A stretch of 9,089 bases of DNA. It comes from Candidatus Bathyarchaeota archaeon (GTDB lineage Archaea; Thermoproteota; Bathyarchaeia; 40CM-2-53-6; RBG-13-38-9). Shown in pieces: positions 5,586 through 9,089 of this stretch. Location: contig JAPKYM010000225.1 of NCBI GenBank assembly GCA_026394315.1, positions 1-9,089 of the forward strand. Reading direction: 5' to 3'. Each line of letters begins with the position of its first letter. The first letter of the stretch is position 1. The position numbers were made by a program, and so were the translations under genes. The notes beneath the pieces are model-generated. The model was not told the origin of the DNA. It was given only the letters and a program-made list of their open reading frames with translations, and ran no database searches.

Positions 5586-6649
5586 TGGACTTCTAGATCA
5601 ATAGCCAACTGCTTTTCCCTTGGCGCCACGGTTTTGACATCTCTCATGAATTTAATAGCTTTGACTGTTCTACCTGAATTTTCAACTCTAGCCTTTAGGA
5701 GTGAAACAATGGCTTCGGCAGAAGCCTTTTCTGACGTGATGGTGTAGAAATGTATCAAACCACCCTCAGGTCTGAGAAAATCACAGGCTTGCGTTATGTA
5801 GGGTAAAGATTCTTTTGGCAGGTTCATTATGATGTGGTCTGCAACATGTTCGAGCAGTTGTGCAGGGGTCGAAGCTGAATCCGCCAGGATGGCAGAGACC
5901 TTTCCTCTGAGATCATTCATCATGATGTTCTGCAGCATGAATGATACAGCTTCTGGATTGATGTCTATGCCATAAACCTTCTTTGCCTTTCCAAGTTTTG
6001 CAGCCATGATTGAGAATGGGCCTACGCCAGCAAACATATCGACAATGATCTCCCCAGACCTAACGCTGAGGGATACTCTTTGGCGCTCGTAGGATAGCCT
6101 CGGGCTGAAGTAAGCCTTTCGCGGATCAACGCGAAATACACATCCATGTTCGATATGCTCAGTGAGGGTGAGGTCTTCTCCTGCCAGTATCTTGAAATCC
6201 CTTGTGCGGAAAGTATTCGTGATCGGGCTCGCCTTAGCTAGAACGGTCTTGACATGAGGATTCACCTGAATCAAAGCTTCCGCAACGGCGTCAGAGTAGT
6301 CTGATAGATCGCGCGGTATCTCGAGCAATGCAATGTTCCCGATTATGTCGAAGGAACGAGGAATATGAGATAGCAGACTCGAAGGAACAAGACCTGTAAG
6401 CGCTTCTGAAAGATCTCTTGGCCTTTTTCTCTTGGTCCTAAATGAGTGGCTGGAGATCTTGAATCCCTGCAATTTGGCCTGGAGGACAGAGAGTTCCTCT
6501 CGTGATGGTTTCCGGCGCAATGGTATTATGATCTCGCCATTTGCCAAAGTAATCCGGAATCCTCTGCCAAGAAGGCCTAGTTCTCTTGTTATGGTCAGTG
6601 CTGTCTCGCCACAGCTCTTCGGAACTACAAGAGATGGCTGCTCAAACAA
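5582..6649 (-). CDS. trm5: tRNA (guanine37-N1)-methyltransferase, Trm5 family
   Basis: The enzyme uses SAM to make m1G37 next to the anticodon, which prevents +1 frameshifting and in archaea is also the entry point to wyosine-type bases. The 355-residue protein shows the archaeal architecture. A D1-like N-terminal domain covers about 1-65 (LGLLGRGFRIT...EIIIPL). The D2 region carries RSFDIIGNIALLEIP (98-112), FRTRDFKILAGE (147-158) and FSPRLSYERQRV (181-192). The Rossmann methyltransferase domain carries VDMFAGVGPFSI (203-214), GIDINPEA (227-234) and the NLP catalytic loop (276-278). E188 and N276 are probably the equivalents of the active-site Glu and Asn of characterised Trm5. The start is a TTG at 6649; no ATG or GTG precedes it before an in-frame TAA at 6688-6686, and a loose GAGG lies upstream. 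ccdA lies 74 bases upstream on the same strand. Confidence 0.93.
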   Translation of the reverse strand: MFEQPSLVVPKSCGETALTITRELGLLGRGFRITLANGEIIIPLRRKPSREELSVLQAKLQGFKISSHSFRTKRKRPRDLSEALTGLVPSSLLSHIPRSFDIIGNIALLEIPRDLSDYSDAVAEALIQVNPHVKTVLAKASPITNTFRTRDFKILAGEDLTLTEHIEHGCVFRVDPRKAYFSPRLSYERQRVSLSVRSGEIIVDMFAGVGPFSIMAAKLGKAKKVYGIDINPEAVSFMLQNIMMNDLRGKVSAILADSASTPAQLLEHVADHIIMNLPKESLPYITQACDFLRPEGGLIHFYTITSEKASAEAIVSLLKARVENSGRTVKAIKFMRDVKTVAPREKQLAIDLEVH

Positions 6650-6723
6650 ATCGATCTGCGATCCTCTGAGCCAATATCTCTTGATTTAGGCCTTGCTCCT
6701 TCAAGGAAGATCTGTTCAATTGA

Positions 6724-7359
6724 TTACGTCAAGTATAGGTAGATCGACAAGACAATCAGCAATAGTCCACTAACTCTTTGGATCTTTGAAGTTGCCCCAA
6801 CAATTCTCTTAATTACCATGCGCCCGGCTCTAGCCACAAGTAACGTTGTTACGACCAGAGGAAAACTCATGCCAATTGAGAATACTAGGAACATCAGAAT
6901 GCCGTCAGTGATATCCCCGAAGGTAAGCGCATAAAGCATAATGGATATGAATACAGGAGCTGAACAAGCCAAAGACGCCAATCCGTAGGTTAAACCATAC
7001 AAAAAAAGGCCTGGCAAGCCCTCACGCCGGGTTGCCCGCAATCCTAGGTATACGCGTGGGTACCTGGTTCCAAGCAACATTGTGATGCCCAACACGCCAA
7101 TTATCGTGGCGGCCAGATAATGGGCATAGGGGATCAGTCTCAACAAGGTGCTTCCCATTATGTAAGTGACTACGCCTAATGTCGAGAAGACTGTTGTCAA
7201 GCCTAGCCCACAGACCAAGCCTCCCTGAATTGCCTTACGAGTGCTGATCTTGCTACCAAGATAGTAGGCCACGTACCCTGGAAGCAGTGGATAACTGCAT
7301 GGAGCGAAGATAACGAATACCCCGCTAATCAGCGCCAGGGACAAATCAGTCAATTGCAC
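6724..7359 (-). CDS. ccdA: Cytochrome c biogenesis / thiol-disulfide transporter CcdA
   Basis: A 211-residue polytopic membrane protein of the CcdA/DsbD-beta family, which carries electrons from cytoplasmic thioredoxin to extracytoplasmic thiol partners. About six hydrophobic helices can be seen, near 7-34, 45-68, 79-97, 117-145, 152-175 and 195-211. The two redox cysteines sit in the expected places: C21 in FAPCSYPLLPGY (18-29) in the first helix, and C132 in LACSAPVF (130-137) in the fourth. A third cysteine, C50, is probably not part of the pair. The start is GTG at 7359 with an AGG about ten bases upstream; a nearby TTG at 7353 would shorten it by two residues. No thioredoxin-fold, ResA/CcsX or cytochrome gene lies beside it here, so its partner is unknown. 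trm5 follows 74 bases downstream on the same strand. Confidence 0.9.
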   Translation of the reverse strand: MQLTDLSLALISGVFVIFAPCSYPLLPGYVAYYLGSKISTRKAIQGGLVCGLGLTTVFSTLGVVTYIMGSTLLRLIPYAHYLAATIIGVLGITMLLGTRYPRVYLGLRATRREGLPGLFLYGLTYGLASLACSAPVFISIMLYALTFGDITDGILMFLVFSIGMSFPLVVTTLLVARAGRMVIKRIVGATSKIQRVSGLLLIVLSIYLYLT

Positions 7360-7629
7360 TTGCAGAACCTACTTTCAAGCTATCTGTTCAATCTTTGTTT
7401 AGTACAGATATCTTATTCTTTCCCCCCGAACGGATCACAGAAGGTTCGGAGGTCTTTCACCTGCCCCGCTTCAGATCAAGGCGCGCAATATAAGACTGGG
7501 GGGCCTCTCGAGGATGCTTTACTCACACTTGTGTCGGCTGTCAGCTGAGCACGCCCGAAAAACAAATATGTTATCCCAACTGCTTCGAGAATCCTAGTCA
7601 TAAAGAAACCAACCGCGAAGGCAGCTAAT
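7360..7629. promoter_or_regulatory. Divergent ccdA-grpE control region, 270 bases
   Basis: There is no convincing gene here. Candidate grpE TATA elements are CAATATAAG (7487-7495, leader about 115 bases) and AACAAATATG (7561-7570, leader about 40 bases); the nearer one seems likelier. A weak GAAGG (7617-7621) precedes the grpE ATG by eight bases. On the - strand, AT-rich sequence near 7405-7420 could serve ccdA. The region also holds an imperfect hairpin (7423-7452), an 8-base palindrome TCAGCTGA (7541-7548), and runs of six C (7422-7427) and six G (7498-7503) that could pair at long range. Heat-shock promoters in archaea are often controlled by repressors at palindromes, but no known operator is recognised. 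Confidence 0.4.
7423..7452. repeat. Imperfect GC-rich inverted repeat upstream of ccdA
   Basis: CCGAAC (7426-7431) pairs with GTTCGG (7444-7449) across a 12-base loop; one mismatch further out, CC (7423-7424) pairs with GG (7451-7452). It lies about 65 bases upstream of the ccdA start. It resembles neither a tRNA arm in context nor a terminator, since no T-run follows on either strand. Confidence 0.4.
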
Positions 7630-8160
7630 ATGAATTCGGAGAAGCTTCTCAGCAAGACTCCTGACGTATCCGACGTCTCCCTGCCCCCTCAGAACAAAGC
7701 CAGCTCAGAAACAGCCACGAAAGAAATAGAATCTCTAAAGAAGGCCTTGGACGAAGAGAAAGCAAGATCCGCAGACTGCCTGAACAGACTGAAGTATTTC
7801 CAGGCAGATTTGGAGAACCTGCAGAAAAGGGCAAAGAAAGACACCGAGGAGATTGTCGCAAGAGCCAATCAGCAATTGATCTCAAAGCTTCTGGTGATAG
7901 TAGATGACATGGAAGCAGCCACGAAAGCCACCTCAGGGGACGGCAAATCTGAAGCTCTCAGGTCGGGATTCGTGCTAATCTTGGACAAACTTCGATCCAT
8001 ACTGGTGAATGAAGGTCTTGAAAGAATCGAAGCTGTAGGTAGGCATTTTGACCCGGCGGCCCACGAGGCAGCAAATAAAGTCCTGAGAGAAGACCTTCCC
8101 GACGGAACTGTAGTCGAGGAGATCAGGAGAACTCCGAATCGTAGATTATCTTGCCACTAG
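7630..8160 (+). CDS. grpE: GrpE nucleotide exchange factor, C-terminus aberrant
   Basis: This cochaperone releases ADP from DnaK. The 176-residue frame has a disordered N-terminus (1-28), a long coiled coil (about 30-85, including LKYFQADLENLQKRAKK, 54-70), LLVIVDDMEAA (87-97, like the family's LLPVLDDLE), and the beta-domain blocks GLERIEAVGRHFDPAAHEAA (129-148) and DGTVVEEIRR (158-167). At this point GrpE proteins normally continue GYxLxxRxLRPAxVxV; here the frame gives TPNRRLSCH and stops at 8160. The other two frames stay open past this point for some distance: one reads GELRIVDYLATSLMIG from 8126 and runs 53 bases into dnaK, and the other reads IILPLAL from 8145 and stops at 8168, just before the dnaK ribosome site. 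A frameshift (real, or a sequencing error) or a degenerate tail are all possible. dnaK begins 20 bases downstream, clearly the same operon. Confidence 0.88.
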   Translation: MNSEKLLSKTPDVSDVSLPPQNKASSETATKEIESLKKALDEEKARSADCLNRLKYFQADLENLQKRAKKDTEEIVARANQQLISKLLVIVDDMEAATKATSGDGKSEALRSGFVLILDKLRSILVNEGLERIEAVGRHFDPAAHEAANKVLREDLPDGTVVEEIRRTPNRRLSCH

Positions 8161-8170
8161 CCTTATGATT

Positions 8171-8176
8171 GGTGAT
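8171..8176 (+). promoter_or_regulatory. Ribosome binding site of dnaK
   Basis: GGTGAT ends four bases before the ATG at 8181 and is an exact match to the anti-Shine-Dalgarno complement. It fixes the dnaK start in a frame that is closed by a TGA directly before the ATG (8178-8180). Confidence 0.75.
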
Positions 8177-8180
8177 TTGA

Positions 8181-9089
8181 ATGAGCAGTTCCCAAGCATC
8201 AAAGATAATTGGTATAGACCTAGGGACAAGTAACTCCGCAGCAGCAGTTCTCCAAGCTGGCAGGCCAGTCATTATCCCCAGCGCGGAAGGGACATCAATG
8301 GGTGGAAAGGCCTTTCCATCATATGTCGCATTCGCGAAAGACGGGCAACTTCTAGTTGGTGAGCCTGCCAGAAGACAAGCCGTTACCAACCCGGAAGGGA
8401 CGGTGATGGCGATAAAGAGGAAGATGGGTACTGATTACAAAGTGCGAGTATCAGGCAAGGAATACACCCCCCAGCAGATATCCGCCTTTATTCTACAAAA
8501 GATACGGAGAGATGCTGAAGCTTTTCTGGGAGCCAAGGTTGACAGAGCTGTGGTGACCGCTCCAGCCTATTTCAATGATAACCAAAGGCAAGCTACCAAA
8601 GACGCTGGTTCGATAGCTGGCCTTGAAGTTGTTAGGATAATAAACGAGCCGACGGCAGCCGCCTTGGCTTATGGCCTTGACAAAGTTGAGAAGGAGCTGA
8701 AGATAATGGTCTTCGACCTTGGAGGCGGCACACTAGACGTAACCATTATGGAAATAGGGAAGCCAAGTCCGTCAGAACCTCCAGTTTTCGAGGTTAAGAC
8801 TACCAGTGGGGATACACAACTTGGCGGCACTGACATGGACAATTCGATAGTCCGCTATCTTACTGAAGAGTTCAAGAGAAGCACAGGAGTGGACATAAGC
8901 AATGATAAGGTGGCTGCCCAGAGGCTCAGAGAGGCAGGAGAAAAAGCCAAGATAGAACTCTCCACAACTCTAACCAGCGACATAAACCTTCCATTCTTGT
9001 CAGCTGACTCATCAGGTCCAAGACACTTCACCTTGAACTTCACTAGGGCAAAGTTGGAAGAGTTGATTGCCCCAACAATCGAACGTTGC
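8181..9089 (+). CDS. dnaK: Molecular chaperone DnaK (Hsp70), N-terminal part, cut by window end
   Basis: The first 303 residues of an ATP-driven Hsp70 chaperone; the frame is open at the window edge, so about half is missing. The ATPase domain is intact as far as seen: phosphate-1 loop IIGIDLGTSNSAAAV (9-23, D13), AIKRKMG (77-83, whose K79 matches the catalytic lysine), VVTAPAYFND (124-133), the hinge INEPTAAALAYGLDK (154-168, E156), phosphate-2 loop VFDLGGGTLDV (177-187, with D179 and T184), and the SGDTQLGGTDMDN block (209-221). The loop after K79 is short (KMGTDYKVRVSGKEYTP), as in Gram-positive and archaeal DnaK rather than the longer proteobacterial form. A small insertion with PSPSEPP (195-201) precedes the next strand. 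Archaeal DnaK genes are thought to come from bacteria. It follows grpE by 20 bases; dnaJ often comes next but lies outside this window. Confidence 0.97.
   Translation, partial: MSSSQASKIIGIDLGTSNSAAAVLQAGRPVIIPSAEGTSMGGKAFPSYVAFAKDGQLLVGEPARRQAVTNPEGTVMAIKRKMGTDYKVRVSGKEYTPQQISAFILQKIRRDAEAFLGAKVDRAVVTAPAYFNDNQRQATKDAGSIAGLEVVRIINEPTAAALAYGLDKVEKELKIMVFDLGGGTLDVTIMEIGKPSPSEPPVFEVKTTSGDTQLGGTDMDNSIVRYLTEEFKRSTGVDISNDKVAAQRLREAGEKAKIELSTTLTSDINLPFLSADSSGPRHFTLNFTRAKLEELIAPTIERC

Noticed and set aside
6697..6707. Small palindrome TCCTTCAAGGA between ccdA and trm5
   Set aside because: Only 5-bp arms with a single central base and no T-run; too weak to separate from chance.
7354..7548. 64-residue + strand ORF in the ccdA-grpE spacer
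   Set aside because: No domain, low-complexity composition and no ribosome site; it runs through the proposed control region.
7420..7560. Possible tRNA in the GC-rich spacer because of a GGTTCGGA segment
   Set aside because: No matching acceptor, D or anticodon arms can be folded on either strand; only a simple hairpin remains.

Overview
This 9,089-base window looks like ordinary chromosome from an archaeon. Several genes are archaeal in type: an Nre-family repair protein, a FEN1 flap endonuclease, a Trm5-type tRNA methyltransferase, a DUF371 protein, and a short protein resembling the first half of an ESCRT-III/CdvB subunit. CdvB-type proteins point to the TACK or Asgard side of the archaea. 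A GrpE-DnaK pair argues against an extreme hyperthermophile, since many of those lack the DnaK system. My best guess is a Thaumarchaeota/Bathyarchaeota-like lineage; this is inference, because no rRNA or lineage marker is present.

Layout. The left part is on the + strand: a single-pass membrane protein with an extracytoplasmic beta-sandwich region (37-1227), then nreA (1361-2713), then fen1 (2933-3961). fen1 meets a - strand gene tail to tail with interlocking stop codons: the small CdvB-like ORF (3958-4299), preceded on its own strand by pcm (4375 to about 5082). pcm is divergent from the + strand DUF371 gene (5157-5585). DUF371 in turn runs into trm5 (5582-6649, - strand), both stop codons lying in one CTAG. 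Upstream of trm5 on the same strand is ccdA (6724-7359). A 270-base divergent spacer separates ccdA from the + strand grpE (7630-8160) and dnaK (8181 to the window edge, incomplete).

How the genes relate. nreA and fen1 are both repair genes whose families dock on the PCNA clamp through C-terminal PIP motifs. Here NreA ends in a plausible PIP, while the FEN1 PIP has lost its usual glutamine. pcm (repair of isoaspartyl protein damage) and grpE/dnaK (refolding) are protein-quality genes, Trm5 makes m1G37 in tRNA, and CcdA moves reducing power across the membrane. Nothing ties these into one pathway; apart from grpE-dnaK and the nreA/fen1 neighbourhood, the order looks like a chromosomal mosaic.

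The points most worth checking are the truncated ESCRT-III-like protein, the degraded or frameshifted C-terminus of GrpE, the altered FEN1 PIP, and the two convergent gene pairs with no space between their stops. I saw no mobile element, CRISPR array, tRNA or rRNA, and no clear new multi-gene system.
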